A DNA stretch of 64,000 bases from Antarcticibacterium sp. 1MA-6-2 (GTDB taxonomy: Bacteria > Bacteroidota > Bacteroidia > Flavobacteriales > Flavobacteriaceae). This document shows positions 53,217-62,591 of the stretch, one piece after another. Made by a program: the position numbers and the translations under genes. Position 1 is the stretch's first letter. Each line of letters begins with the position of its first letter. A model generated the notes under the pieces. It made no database searches, was not told the origin of the DNA, and saw only the letters and a list, made by a program, of their open reading frames with translations. Location of the stretch: NCBI RefSeq assembly GCF_021535135.1, contig NZ_CP091036.1, positions 744,001 to 808,000 of the forward strand, given 5' to 3'.

Positions 53217-53978
53217 TAAATTTTTATTTTTAGATTATCGTAGGCTAGAAAAACATTTTCAGGAAGGCTTTCCTGCACTTCGCTGTGAAAACCCATTACA
53301 TGACTTATATGAGTGAGATAAGCTCTTTCAGGTTTAATTTTGATAATAAATTTTAGGGCATCCTCCAGGTTAAAATGAGAATGATGAGGCTCCTTGCGAA
53401 GAGCATTTACAACCAGAACTTTTACTCCCTGCAACTTGTCGATTTCTTCCTGTTCAATCGTCTTAACATCGGTTAAATAAGCGAAATCTTTAAAGCGGAA
53501 ACCGAAGACCTGTACCCTGTTATGCATTGCATCAATGGGGACGATGTGATTTCCGGCAAAGGAGAAAGGTTTGTTTGAAATTTCCCTTATGGCTACACTG
53601 GGTGCACCGGGATATTTATTTTCAGTTTGAAATATATATTCAAATCTTGTTTTAAGGGAATTCAGAACTCTATTGTGTGCAAAAACCGGAATATCTCCCT
53701 GCCTGAAAAAAAATGGTCTTATATCATCCAGGCTTACTGTATGGTCATTATGCTCGTGGGTGTACAAAATAGCATCGATTCGGGAAATATTGTTGTTCAA
53801 CATCTGAAGCCGAAAATCAGGTCCGCAATCCACCAGGATATTTTGGCCGTCCCACTCTACTAATATAGAAACCCTTAGGCGTTTATCTTTTGAATCTTTG
53901 CTTAAACACACCGGATGATCACTACCAATAACAGGGATTCCCTGCGAAGTACTTAGTGCCTAAAAATGTTACCTCCAA
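53216..53978 (-). CDS. MBL-fold metallo-hydrolase, PhnP-like (one frameshift)
   Basis: Phosphodiesterase-like metallo-beta-lactamase-fold protein of about 253 residues after repair. The metal motif is ILYTHEHNDHTVSLDDIRPF (HxHxDH), with VNALRKEPHHSHFNLEDAL and AYLTHISHVMGFH as later metal ligands. The N-terminus VTFLGTSTSQGIPVIGSDHP is recovered only by reading CTTAG at 53952-53956 (gene strand CTAAG) as CCAG. A TTG at 53978 is the simplest start; an ATG at 54007 would add 10 residues. The best-fitting families are PhnP and related cyclic phosphodiesterases. Confidence 0.88.
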
Positions 53979-54035
53979 GCCTGTTATATTTATTACAAAA
54001 ATAGGCATAATTTTTTCTATGGACCTCCATTTTAG

Positions 54036-54043
54036 TACCTTTG
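54036..54043 (+). promoter_or_regulatory. Promoter for the 483-residue conserved gene
   Basis: TACCTTTG fits the -7 box 33 bases before the ATG at 54076. It is close to the start of the divergent MBL gene, so this spacer holds both promoters. A -33 TTG is not obvious. Confidence 0.55.
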
Positions 54044-54075
54044 TCGTACTTAACTTGGACTTAAAAGATACAACT

Positions 54076-55527
54076 ATGCCCATCACCATAATGGGGGACA
54101 GAGAATTTGAGAATGTCCCCTCGATCAAGAGTAAAGCATTGCGGATCAATCTAAATGAGAACATCTACGGAACCTTTGCTGAAATTGGCGCAGGACAGGA
54201 AACCGTAAGGAACTTCTTTAGATCTGGCGGGGCTTCCGGTACTATAGCGAAGGCTATGAGTGCTTATGATAAGGATTTTAGTGATGCTATTTACGGGGTC
54301 GAAGATGATAAAAGATATGTGACTGAGGCAAGGCTTAAAAAAATGCTCTCTCACGAGATAACGCTAATAGAAGAAAGAATAACCCGGGATAAACACCCTA
54401 ACAAGCTATTCTTTGCCTACGCCAATACAGTAGCCACTATAGATTTCGCAAAGCAGTACAAAGGTCATGGATGGGTGGGAATAAAATACCAGGTAGATCC
54501 TCACGAAGCTTACAACGAAATTAGTCTTCATATTAGATTTCATGAAAATGATGCGAGGCTGCAACAGAATACCTTAGGGATACTGGGAGTAAATCTTATT
54601 TACGGAGCTTATTATAAATATGACAATCCTAAAAAGTTACTAAGGTATTTATATGATCACATCGACAAAGATCAAATTGAAATTGATACGATAAACTTTT
54701 CAGGTCCTCGTTTTGAGCAAGTGGATAATAGATTGATGAGTTTACAATTGGTGAAAAATGGAATGACAGATGCCGTTATGTTTGCGCCTGACGGGAATAA
54801 CGTCTTACCTGCCAAAATCCTTTACAAGAAAAATATTCTTGCACTAAGAGGAAGTTTTCGCCCTGTTACCAAGGTGAATATGGATATGTATAAGCGTTCT
54901 CTGGAATTATTTATAAAAGAGAAAAAAGTTTCCGAAGAAAACACTGAAGTAATTTTTGAGATAACCCTTTCTAATTTAAGAGCTGAAGGTGAAATTGATG
55001 AAAGAGACTTTATGGACAGAGCAGAATTGTTATGTTCCCTGGGCCAAACAGTTATGATTTCTAATTTTCAGGAATATTACAGGGTGGTTGAATACTTCTC
55101 TCGCTATTCAAAAGAACGCATGGGACTTGCAATGGGAGTAAATAATCTTGTGGATATCTTTGATGAGAAATATTACCGTCACTTAAGCGGTGGTATTCTT
55201 GAAGCTTTTGGTAAACTATTCTTTAAAGATCTTAAGGTTTATTTATATCCATTTAGAGATCCTGAAACAGGAGAACTTATCACTAGTGACAACCTTAAAG
55301 TACATCCAAGGATGAAGGAACTTTATAAGTTCTTTAAGTATAATGGAAAAGTGGTTGATATTGAAGATTATAATCCGGAAATACTGGATATTTTCTCCAG
55401 AGAAGTGCTTCAAATGATTAGTGAAGGCAAATCTGGTTGGGAGAATATGTTACCAGAGCGTACTACCTCAATGATTAAGGAACACAACTTATTTGGATAT
55501 AAGGAAAAAGTGGAGCAGGGTGCTTAA
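54076..55527 (+). CDS. Conserved protein of unknown function, 483 residues
   Basis: I recognise this as a protein conserved across Bacteroidota, often mislabelled in databases; no function is established. Characteristic segments: IMGDREFENVPSIKSKALRI at the start, YGTFAEIGAGQETVRNFFRS (about residues 30-49), RLKKMLSHEITLIEERITRD, GPRFEQVDNRLMSLQLVKNG and FDEKYYRHLSGGILEAFGKL. It has no signal peptide or membrane helix, so it is cytoplasmic. The start ATG at 54076 follows a good -7 box. It is monocistronic with its own terminator. Confidence 0.85.
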   Translation: MPITIMGDREFENVPSIKSKALRINLNENIYGTFAEIGAGQETVRNFFRSGGASGTIAKAMSAYDKDFSDAIYGVEDDKRYVTEARLKKMLSHEITLIEERITRDKHPNKLFFAYANTVATIDFAKQYKGHGWVGIKYQVDPHEAYNEISLHIRFHENDARLQQNTLGILGVNLIYGAYYKYDNPKKLLRYLYDHIDKDQIEIDTINFSGPRFEQVDNRLMSLQLVKNGMTDAVMFAPDGNNVLPAKILYKKNILALRGSFRPVTKVNMDMYKRSLELFIKEKKVSEENTEVIFEITLSNLRAEGEIDERDFMDRAELLCSLGQTVMISNFQEYYRVVEYFSRYSKERMGLAMGVNNLVDIFDEKYYRHLSGGILEAFGKLFFKDLKVYLYPFRDPETGELITSDNLKVHPRMKELYKFFKYNGKVVDIEDYNPEILDIFSREVLQMISEGKSGWENMLPERTTSMIKEHNLFGYKEKVEQGA

Positions 55528-55545
55528 ACTTTATGAGTAAATAGG

Positions 55546-55578
55546 AAAGGGCGGTAAAATCAATTACCGCCCTTTTTT
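55546..55578. terminator. Bidirectional terminator
   Basis: AAAGGGCGGTAA and TTACCGCCCTTT pair around AATCAA, with A and T tracts. It serves the 483-residue gene and convergent murA. Confidence 0.93.
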
Positions 55579-55598
55579 TATGTTGAATTTTTATACTC

Positions 55599-56913
55599 TT
55601 AATTAAGTCTTTCTATTTTTGCTCCAATTGCCCGAAGCCTTTCGTCAATATTTTCATATCCTCTGTCAATTTGCTCAATATTATGAATAATTGAAGTTCC
55701 CTGAGCCGACATTGCAGCAATTAATAGTGAAACTCCTGCACGAATATCGGGAGAGGTCATAGTGGTCGCTCTTAATCGAGATTTAAAATCATGCCCAATT
55801 ACAGTAGCCCGGTGGGGATCACAAAGAATTATCTTTGCGCCCATATCTATAAGCTTATCTACAAAGAAGAGCCTGCTTTCAAACATTTTTTGATGAATAA
55901 GGACACTTCCCCGTGCCTGTGTAGCGACCACCAGCATAATACTTAATAGATCAGGAGTAAATCCTGGCCAGGGAGCATCGCTGATGTTCATTATAGAACC
56001 ATCTATAAAATTTTGAACTTCATAACCATCTTTATGTGCCGGAATAAAAATATCATCCCCTCTTTTCTCTACAGTAATACCTAATTTTCTGAAGGTATTA
56101 GGAATTACCCCAAGATGTTCCCATCCTACATTTTTTATAGTTATTTCACTTTTGGTCATTGCAGCCAAACCAATCCAGGATCCAATTTCAATCATATCCG
56201 GAAGAATAGTGTGTTCACACCCGGTGAAGCTATCTACTCCCTGAATCGTAAGAAGATTTGAACCTATTCCCTGTATGTTTGCTCCCATGGAATTGAGCAT
56301 TTTACAGAGCTGTTGGAGATATGGTTCACAGGCTGCATTATAGATAGTTGTAGTTCCTTTTGCCCAAACAGCTGCCATAACGATATTTGCAGTTCCTGTG
56401 ACCGAGGCTTCTTCCAGAAGCATGTAATCTCCTGTAAGACCATTTGGTGCTTCCACACCATAAAAGCGTTCTTCTTTATTGTAACGGAATTTGGCACCAA
56501 GTTTTATAAAACCATCAAAATGAGTATCCAGTCTTCTGCGGCCAATTTTATCTCCTCCTGGTCTGGGAATATATCCTTTCCCAAAGCGACCCAATAAAGG
56601 TCCTACGATCATTATAGAGCCCCGTAATCCACTACCGTCTTTTTTAAATGCTTCGCTCTCCAGGTAATCCAGATCTAGCTCACCACTTTGAAAACTATAA
56701 CTCCCTTTACTCAATTTCTCAATTTTCACTCCAAGATTTCCAAGTAGAGAAATAAGCTTATTCACATCCACAATATCAGGTATGTTATTAATAACAACCT
56801 TTTCTGGAGTTAATAATACAGCACAAAGTATTTGAAGGGCTTCATTTTTTTGCTCCCTGTGGTTGAATTTCTCCACTTAGAGCATGCCCTCCTTCAATTC
56901 GAAAAGTTCCCAT
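55599..56913 (-). CDS. murA: UDP-N-acetylglucosamine 1-carboxyvinyltransferase (one frameshift)
   Basis: First committed step of peptidoglycan synthesis, transferring enolpyruvate to UDP-GlcNAc. Repaired length is 437 residues. The N-terminus MGTFRIEGGHALSGEIQPQG followed by AKNEALQILCAVLLTP appears only after removing one A from the run at 56845-56851. Other motifs: GSGLRGSIMIVGPLLGRFGK, GGDKIGRRRLDTHFDGFIKL, DMIEIGSWIGLAAMTKSEIT. The usual active-site cysteine loop carries Gly-Arg text here (GYIPRPGGDKIG), where an Asp/Cys would decide fosfomycin sensitivity. DUF4290 lies 14 bases upstream on the same strand. Confidence 0.94.
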
Positions 56914-56927
56914 TTAATTTTAATATT

Positions 56928-57569
56928 TTAATGACGTTTTCGACTACGTGTATTTCGGTTAGTTTTTTTGGAAGAATTGCTGCTTTTGAATTTTTTATTA
57001 CCTCTAAGAAGGTTCGCAGCTTCGCTTAAATCTTCCTCTTTATTTTTTAAGTTAATAGTACCACCACTCAGTTCCCTTAAATGTTCGAAAATTATTTCAT
57101 CTTCTACAGTTTCCCTGTTCCAGTTGAGATATGACTTTTTCATGTGGTTGGCAATGGAATAAACAAGAGCTTCCTTTAGCGGTCCCTCCTCCATTTTAAC
57201 GGCCTCATCTATCATCCTCTTAATATTGTTCCCGTAAAAACGATATTTAGGAAAGTTTTGAGGGTACCCCATAGGATCGGGTCTTTCTTCCAGTAAATCC
57301 TTTGAAGGTTTGGGAAAGGGGGAGTCAACATCGAGCTTAAAGTCACTAATTATAAATAATTGATCCCATAATTTATGCTGAAAATCGGGAACATCCCGAA
57401 GGTGAGGATTCATATTTCCCATGACAGCAATAATGGATTTTGCAACTTTGTTTCGCTCCTGCTCATCTTCAATGGCAACTGCATGTTCAACCATTTTTTG
57501 CAAATGTCTTCCATATTCGGGTATTATTAACTTACTCCTTTCAGAGTTATATTCTAATTCGTATGTCAA
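56928..57569 (-). CDS. DUF4290 domain protein
   Basis: A 213-residue protein of the DUF4290 family, found almost only in Bacteroidota: YELEYNSERSKLIIPEYGRH at the start, QFPKYRFYGNNIKRMIDEAV-like middle (here NFPKYRFYGNNIKRMIDEAV) and a basic, disordered C-terminus (KTNRNTRSRKRH). The function is unknown. The family is typically next to murA, as it is here, so a link to cell-envelope growth is possible. Confidence 0.9.
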   Translation of the reverse strand: MTYELEYNSERSKLIIPEYGRHLQKMVEHAVAIEDEQERNKVAKSIIAVMGNMNPHLRDVPDFQHKLWDQLFIISDFKLDVDSPFPKPSKDLLEERPDPMGYPQNFPKYRFYGNNIKRMIDEAVKMEEGPLKEALVYSIANHMKKSYLNWNRETVEDEIIFEHLRELSGGTINLKNKEEDLSEAANLLRGNKKFKSSNSSKKTNRNTRSRKRH

Positions 57570-57687
57570 AATTGAAGTTTAAGGGTGTTCTTGTTTGAAG
57601 AAAAATTTATACTGCCTGCAAAATACTAAATAAAATTCAACTTAATGAAAATTATATTTACTGCAACAATTGTGAATGGAGCTTGGG

Positions 57688-57981
57688 TTACAGGGAAATA
57701 ACACCTTCAACTTCCTCCCCTACCTTCTTGTATTTAGCTATAACAGCATCAGGATTCTTCATTCTCACGTTAACCGATACACTTGTGTAGGTACCTTTCT
57801 TGGATTTTCGTGTGTGAATAACTGCTCCCATGTTGTCAAATATATTTTGAATCTGCAGGATCTTCTCTCTTTCAGTAGGTACAATAAATTTATAAAGATA
57901 TTCGGTTGGCCACATGGCCGTATCCTGTAATTGCGATTTTAATTTTTTATAAAATTCTTCAGGATTTCTCGCGGGCTCCAT
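57688..57981 (-). CDS. DUF493 (YbeD-like) protein
   Basis: A 97-residue ferredoxin-fold protein of the YbeD/DUF493 family: FYKKLKSQLQDTAMWPTEYL (about residues 10-29), FIVPTEREKILQIQNIFDNM and SKKGTYTSVSVNVRMKNPDA. The family has an ACT-like fold of unknown role. It has its own promoter with a perfect -7 box (see 58006-58013). Confidence 0.9.
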   Translation of the reverse strand: MEPARNPEEFYKKLKSQLQDTAMWPTEYLYKFIVPTEREKILQIQNIFDNMGAVIHTRKSKKGTYTSVSVNVRMKNPDAVIAKYKKVGEEVEGVISL

Positions 57982-58005
57982 ATTTTTTCAGCTTTCATTT
58001 AATTG

Positions 58006-58013
58006 CAAATATA
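58006..58013 (-). promoter_or_regulatory. -7 box of the DUF493 gene
   Basis: On the minus strand TATATTTG matches TAnnTTTG 25 bases before the DUF493 start. A TTG lies 24 bases further upstream, slightly farther than the typical 19. Confidence 0.6.
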
Positions 58014-58062
58014 CAAGTTATAGACCATTTTTTTAATCAATTACAAATTCCGAAATTCGCGT

Positions 58063-58602
58063 GTGCAGAATAGGAAAATAGTTATTACTGATGGACCCGG
58101 TACAGGAAAATCTTCTATCGTTAAACATTTGGAGCAGCATGGCTATCCCTGCCTTCACGAAGTTTCACGAGAAATTACAGCTACAGCTCAGAAAGAAGGT
58201 ATATCACAATTGTTCCTCGAGAAACCAATTTTATTTAGTGAGAAATTGCTCGAGGCGAGAAAAAACCAATATCAGCAAGCGCTCCTGGCTCAAGAGCCTG
58301 TTATTTTTTTTGATAGAGGGCTCCCGGATATTGTGGCTTACATGGATTATTTTAATACTGATTATCCGGAAAAATTTACTGTCGCCTGTAAGGAATCCAG
58401 ATATGATGATATATTCCTGCTACCACCCTGGAAAGAAATTTACCAAACCGATAATGAGAGGTATGAAACTTTTGAACAAGCCAAGCTTATTCATAACTTC
58501 TTAAAAAAGGCATATATTACCTATGGCTACTCTCCTATTGAAGTCCCTTTTGGCGCTATAGAAAATCGTAGCAATTTTATATTAAATAAACTTCATGCTT
58601 AA
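58063..58602 (+). CDS. AAA family ATPase / predicted kinase
   Basis: A 179-residue P-loop protein of the AAA_28 type: VITDGPGTGKSSIVKHLEQH (Walker A, about residues 7-26), EVSREITATAQKEG and the Walker B-like IFFDRGLPDIVAYMDYFN. It resembles small nucleotide kinases, but the substrate is unknown. The start is a GTG at 58063; no upstream ATG exists. The recQ gene starts three bases after its stop, so they form an operon. Confidence 0.85.
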   Translation: MQNRKIVITDGPGTGKSSIVKHLEQHGYPCLHEVSREITATAQKEGISQLFLEKPILFSEKLLEARKNQYQQALLAQEPVIFFDRGLPDIVAYMDYFNTDYPEKFTVACKESRYDDIFLLPPWKEIYQTDNERYETFEQAKLIHNFLKKAYITYGYSPIEVPFGAIENRSNFILNKLHA

Positions 58603-58604
58603 AC

Positions 58605-60509
58605 GTGAAGGAAGCGGGAACTATATTAAAAAAATACTGGGGGCATAATAATTTTCGTCCTTTACAGGAGGAGATAATTTCAGCTGCAGTTAATAAACGG
58701 GATTTAATTGCCTTACTACCTACAGGCGGAGGCAAATCTATTTGTTTTCAAATTCCGGCACTGGTCATAGAGGGCATTTGCCTTGTAATTTCTCCACTAG
58801 TAGCCCTTATGGAAGACCAGGTAAAAGCTCTTCAGCAAAAAGAAATAAAAGCATTAGCCATACCGGGAGGAATCTCGTATCACGAGCTTGATATACTTCT
58901 GGATAACTGCATTTATGGAAACTACAAATTTCTTTACCTCTCTCCGGAGCGTTTAAATCAGGATATTGTACAGCACCGAATTAAACAGATGAATATTAGT
59001 TTAATTGCAATTGATGAAGCTCATTGTATTTCTCAATGGGGTCATGATTTTAGACCAGCCTATCTTAATATTTCGGTTTTACGGGAGTTAAAGCCCGATG
59101 TACCTTTTATGGCTTTGACTGCTTCAGCAACAAAAGCAGTTGTGGAAGACATACAGGAACAGTTAGTTCTACGAAATTCTTTGATTTTTAAAAGTTCTTT
59201 GGAACGTAAAAATATTGCTTACAAGGTAGTTCACGCAGAAGATAAAATTTACAGGCTAAGACAAATTCTCAATGACCCTCTGGAAACAGCTATAATATAT
59301 GTTAGAACCAGAAAAGCTACTATGGAACTTTCCCTGGAATTACAGCAGTACGGTTACACTGTTGCCGCTTTTCATGGAGGTCTTAGCGCCAGGGAGAAAT
59401 CGTCTAAACTGGCGGCGTGGCTTAAGGATGATGTTAAAATAATGGTGGCTACAAATGCTTTTGGAATGGGCATAGATAAGTCTAACGTTAGACATGTGGT
59501 TCATTTGAATTTACCCGAAAGTATTGAAAGTTATTTTCAGGAAGCAGGAAGAGCAGGAAGAGATAGCGAACTTACAAGTGCAACTATTATTACTAATAGA
59601 AGTGATTTGCCCTTGTTAAAAAATCAATTTGTAAAAACTCTTCCAGATCTTGAATTTACTATTCTTGTCTATAAAAGACTTAACTCATATTTTCGAATTG
59701 CATACGGAGAAGGACAGGAGGAAAATTTTGACTTTAATTTTGCTGACTTTTGCAGCCACTACCAATTACATACAGAAAGAGCCTATAACACACTACAGTT
59801 ATTAGACCGATTGAGTATAATCCAGTTATCTCAACAATTTAGGAAAGCGACTAATTTACAATTTGTGATTTCCAACCCGGAGCTATTCCGGTACCTGGAT
59901 GAAAACCCTAAATATGACAATATAGTAAAGTCTATCTTGAGAATATACGGGGGTATTTTTGAAAATAAGCTTACTTTAAATCTTAGTTCAATTTCTAAAA
60001 AAACAGGGGAACAGGAAAATACTCTTATTGCTGCACTTCAAAAATTACATAATGATAAAATCGTTGATTTTGATTATCAGCAAAACGATGCATCTATAAC
60101 GTTTCTTGTTCCGCGGGAAGATGAAGCCGCTATTTATCCTTTTTCAACTTATATTAGAAATCAGGCAAAGAGTAAAATTGATAAAATAGAAGCTATACTG
60201 GCTTATGTAGCAAATGATAAAGACTGCCGAAGCCAACAATTATTAAAATATTTTGGAGAAACCTCGCCGTCTAAGTGTGGCATCTGCTCAGTCTGCAAAC
60301 CACCGGAGAACATAACAGGAAAAGAAAAAGTAAAGCAGATTTATAAAGAAATTATTGAACAGCTGGAGGAGAAGGAAAAAAATTCCCGGGAATTGGTCGC
60401 TGCTATTCCATATCCCGAAGCGGGAATTTTAAAAGTTTTACAATTGCTTCTTGAAAAAGAAATAATTGTACTAACCAGCAACAACAATTATAAACTAAAA
60501 CATTTATGA
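58605..60509 (+). CDS. recQ: RecQ family ATP-dependent DNA helicase
   Basis: 3'-5' helicase for recombination repair. The 634-residue protein begins with a GTG start. The helicase motifs are LLPTGGGKSICFQIPALVIE (Walker A, about residues 38-57), AIDEAHCISQWGHDFRPAYL (DEAH) and IMVATNAFGMGIDKSNVRHV, then HLNLPESIESYFQEAGRAGR. The zinc-binding region is CRSQQLLKYFGETSPSKCGI followed by CSVC. The HRDC domain is not seen, so it is the shorter form typical of Bacteroidota. The stop overlaps the fmt start as ATGA. Confidence 0.95.
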   Translation: MKEAGTILKKYWGHNNFRPLQEEIISAAVNKRDLIALLPTGGGKSICFQIPALVIEGICLVISPLVALMEDQVKALQQKEIKALAIPGGISYHELDILLDNCIYGNYKFLYLSPERLNQDIVQHRIKQMNISLIAIDEAHCISQWGHDFRPAYLNISVLRELKPDVPFMALTASATKAVVEDIQEQLVLRNSLIFKSSLERKNIAYKVVHAEDKIYRLRQILNDPLETAIIYVRTRKATMELSLELQQYGYTVAAFHGGLSAREKSSKLAAWLKDDVKIMVATNAFGMGIDKSNVRHVVHLNLPESIESYFQEAGRAGRDSELTSATIITNRSDLPLLKNQFVKTLPDLEFTILVYKRLNSYFRIAYGEGQEENFDFNFADFCSHYQLHTERAYNTLQLLDRLSIIQLSQQFRKATNLQFVISNPELFRYLDENPKYDNIVKSILRIYGGIFENKLTLNLSSISKKTGEQENTLIAALQKLHNDKIVDFDYQQNDASITFLVPREDEAAIYPFSTYIRNQAKSKIDKIEAILAYVANDKDCRSQQLLKYFGETSPSKCGICSVCKPPENITGKEKVKQIYKEIIEQLEEKEKNSRELVAAIPYPEAGILKVLQLLLEKEIIVLTSNNNYKLKHL

Positions 60510-61453
60510 GAGATCTAAGAATCGTCTTTATGGGTACTCCGGAATTTGCTGTAACTATTCTGGACGGGATACTAAAAGAAGGATTTAACGTGATAGGAGT
60601 GATAACCGCACCTGATAAACCTGCTTACAGGGGAAGAAAGGTCCACGAAAGTGCAGTTAAAAAGTATGCCTCATCTGCCGGGCTCAAAATTTTGCAGCCT
60701 ACCAATCTTAAGTCTGAAGAATTTTTAAAGGAACTTCAAGATTTAAATCCTAATGTGCAGGTAGTTGTGGCTTTTAGAATGCTGCCGAAAGTAGTTTGGC
60801 AATTTCCTGAGTACGGGACGTTTAACCTTCACGCTTCCCTCCTGCCTCAGTATCGTGGTGCCGCCCCAATAAATTGGGCAATTATAAGTGGAGAAGAAAC
60901 TACTGGAGTAACCACGTTTTTTTTGGATGAAAAAATTGATACAGGAGATGTGATCCTACAGCTCAGCGTTCCCATAGAACCCCGGGAAAGTGCTGGTTCT
61001 CTCCACGATAAACTTATGCATACGGGGAGTAAGGTTGTAATTAAAACCCTGGAACAAATAAGAGGTAAAACCGTAAAAACTCAAAAACAGCGGGAATTCG
61101 ATCTAATAAAAGAAGCTCCAAAATTAACCAAAGAGAATACTGAAGTAAACTGGAAAATGTCCCCTTTAGAAGTATATAATTTTATTAGAGGTTTGAATCC
61201 ATTTCCCGGGGCCTGGTCCTTTTTATTGGAAGAAGAAAACAGGCTACAGGTAAAAATTTTTGATGGTTTACCAATAGAGGAATTTCATGAAATAGAGGCA
61301 GGGACCATCATTCAAATATCAGGAAAAATAAAAGTAGCAACATCTGGCGGTTTTTTTGAAATTACAGATTTACAATTACCGGGAAAGAAGAGAATGAAGG
61401 CAAAAGATCTTCTTAACGGTTACTCTTTTCAAAAATCAGCTAAATTTCTCTAA
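60506..61453 (+). CDS. fmt: Methionyl-tRNA formyltransferase
   Basis: Formylates initiator Met-tRNA. The 315-residue protein starts RDLRIVFMGTPEFAVTILDG, carries the formyl-transferase motif FNLHASLLPQYRGAAPINWA (about residues 108-127) and the loop ETTGVTTFFLDEKIDTGDVI. The C-terminal OB-like part is present (QLPGKKRMKAKDLLNG). The gene is intact. It overlaps recQ by four bases, so it is translated from the same message. Confidence 0.97.
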   Translation: MRDLRIVFMGTPEFAVTILDGILKEGFNVIGVITAPDKPAYRGRKVHESAVKKYASSAGLKILQPTNLKSEEFLKELQDLNPNVQVVVAFRMLPKVVWQFPEYGTFNLHASLLPQYRGAAPINWAIISGEETTGVTTFFLDEKIDTGDVILQLSVPIEPRESAGSLHDKLMHTGSKVVIKTLEQIRGKTVKTQKQREFDLIKEAPKLTKENTEVNWKMSPLEVYNFIRGLNPFPGAWSFLLEEENRLQVKIFDGLPIEEFHEIEAGTIIQISGKIKVATSGGFFEITDLQLPGKKRMKAKDLLNGYSFQKSAKFL

Positions 61454-61499
61454 ACCCTTATCCCTGTTGATTCTATAAGATTTTGGAAATAATCAAGTA

Positions 61500-61532
61500 G
61501 AGTTATTAACAATTTACTTGAGTTATTAACAA
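61500..61532 (+). repeat. 13-bp direct repeat upstream of the HU gene
   Basis: GAGTTATTAACAA occurs at 61500-61512 and again at 61520-61532, a period of 20 bases, about two helical turns. It lies 26-58 bases upstream of the -33 box of the HU promoter, where an activator or repressor would bind. Confidence 0.65.
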
Positions 61533-61557
61533 AAACTGTCATTTCCCTTGATATTAC

Positions 61558-61587
61558 TTGCACGGCTGAGAAATCCACATAAATTTG
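61558..61587 (+). promoter_or_regulatory. Consensus Bacteroidota promoter of the HU gene
   Basis: TTG (61558-61560), 19 bases, then TAAATTTG (61580-61587). Both boxes and the spacing match the Bacteroidota sigma-ABfr consensus. The predicted leader is about 45 bases long. Confidence 0.8.
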
Positions 61588-61636
61588 TAAAGCAAATTAA
61601 CACAATGTTTAACCAACAATCTTTAAAATTTAAATT

Positions 61637-61909
61637 ATGAACAAAACGGATTTAATCGATGCAATGGCTGAGAACGCTGGGATTTCAAAAGCAGCGGCAA
61701 AAAAAGCACTGGAATCTTTTCTTGAAAACGTAGAAAAATCCCTTAAAAAAGGAGATCGTGTATCTTTAGTAGGATTTGGTTCATGGTCTGTATCGAAGAG
61801 AGCAGCTCGTGAAGGAAGAAATCCACAAACCGGAAAGACAATAAAAATTGCTGCTAAAAATGTAGTAAAATTTAAAGCCGGAGCAGATTTACAGAAAGCT
61901 GTAAACTAA
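61637..61909 (+). CDS. HU family DNA-binding protein
   Basis: Histone-like nucleoid protein of 90 residues. It begins [20 protein letters not shown] and carries the HU signature [20 protein letters not shown] followed by [17 protein letters not shown]. It has its own strong promoter and terminator. IHF subunits look alike; the size and lack of a partner favour HU. Confidence 0.96.
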   Translation: MNKTDLIDAMAENAGISKAAAKKALESFLENVEKSLKKGDRVSLVGFGSWSVSKRAAREGRNPQTGKTIKIAAKNVVKFKAGADLQKAVN

Positions 61910-61937
61910 TAACCTCATTATTAGGATAAAACTTATT

Positions 61938-61962
61938 AACCCTCCCATTGGAGGGTTTTTTT
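61938..61962 (+). terminator. Rho-independent terminator of the HU gene
   Basis: AACCCTCC pairs with GGAGGGTT around CATT and is followed by a T-run. Confidence 0.92.
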
Positions 61963-62030
61963 ATTATAAATTTTTTATAATTTATTTGAATTTGCTAAAT
62001 AAATCTTTAGATTTAATAAAAGACATCATT

Positions 62031-62591
62031 ATGATAGCATTACAACCAGCCAAAGGTCTCCTCTTAGTAGCCGAGCCTTCTATTTTTGGAGATGCTTCTT
62101 TTAACCGTTCAGTAGTTTTACTGGCAGAACATTCTCAAAGTGGTTCCATAGGATTTATTTTGAATAAGGTTCTTGACTTTACCCTCAAAGAATTAATCCC
62201 TGAACTAAATAAAAGTTTCAAAATTTACAACGGAGGTCCTGTAGAGCAGGATAATCTTTACTTCATACATAAAGTGCCAGATTTAATTCCTGAGAGTATA
62301 GAAATAGCCAACGGTATTTACTGGGGTGGTAATTTTGATGCCGTAAAAGAATTAATACTTAAAGGGCTAATTTCTGAAAAGCAAATCCGATTCTTTCTAG
62401 GGTATTCAGGCTGGGATGCTACTCAACTAAAAGAAGAACTCGATTCCAATTCCTGGATCATAACAACGCATCACGATGCTAAGGATATAATTGAAAGGCC
62501 ATATAGATCCTTCTGGAAAGATAAAATGATGGAGTTGGGAGGAAATTATATGCTCTGGTCAAACGCTCCCGAAAATCCAAGTTACAACTAA
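62031..62591 (+). CDS. YqgE/AlgH family protein
   Basis: A 186-residue protein of the UPF0301 (YqgE/AlgH) family: KGLLLVAEPSIFGDASFNRS (about residues 8-27), SIGFILNKVLDFTLKELIP, YNGGPVEQDNLYFIH and FLGYSGWDATQLKEELDSNS. The function is unknown. The ATG at 62031 gives the family N-terminus; the in-frame 61986 start adds 15 unrelated residues. It overlaps the convergent aminotransferase gene by four bases at the stops. Confidence 0.94.
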   Translation: MIALQPAKGLLLVAEPSIFGDASFNRSVVLLAEHSQSGSIGFILNKVLDFTLKELIPELNKSFKIYNGGPVEQDNLYFIHKVPDLIPESIEIANGIYWGGNFDAVKELILKGLISEKQIRFFLGYSGWDATQLKEELDSNSWIITTHHDAKDIIERPYRSFWKDKMMELGGNYMLWSNAPENPSYN

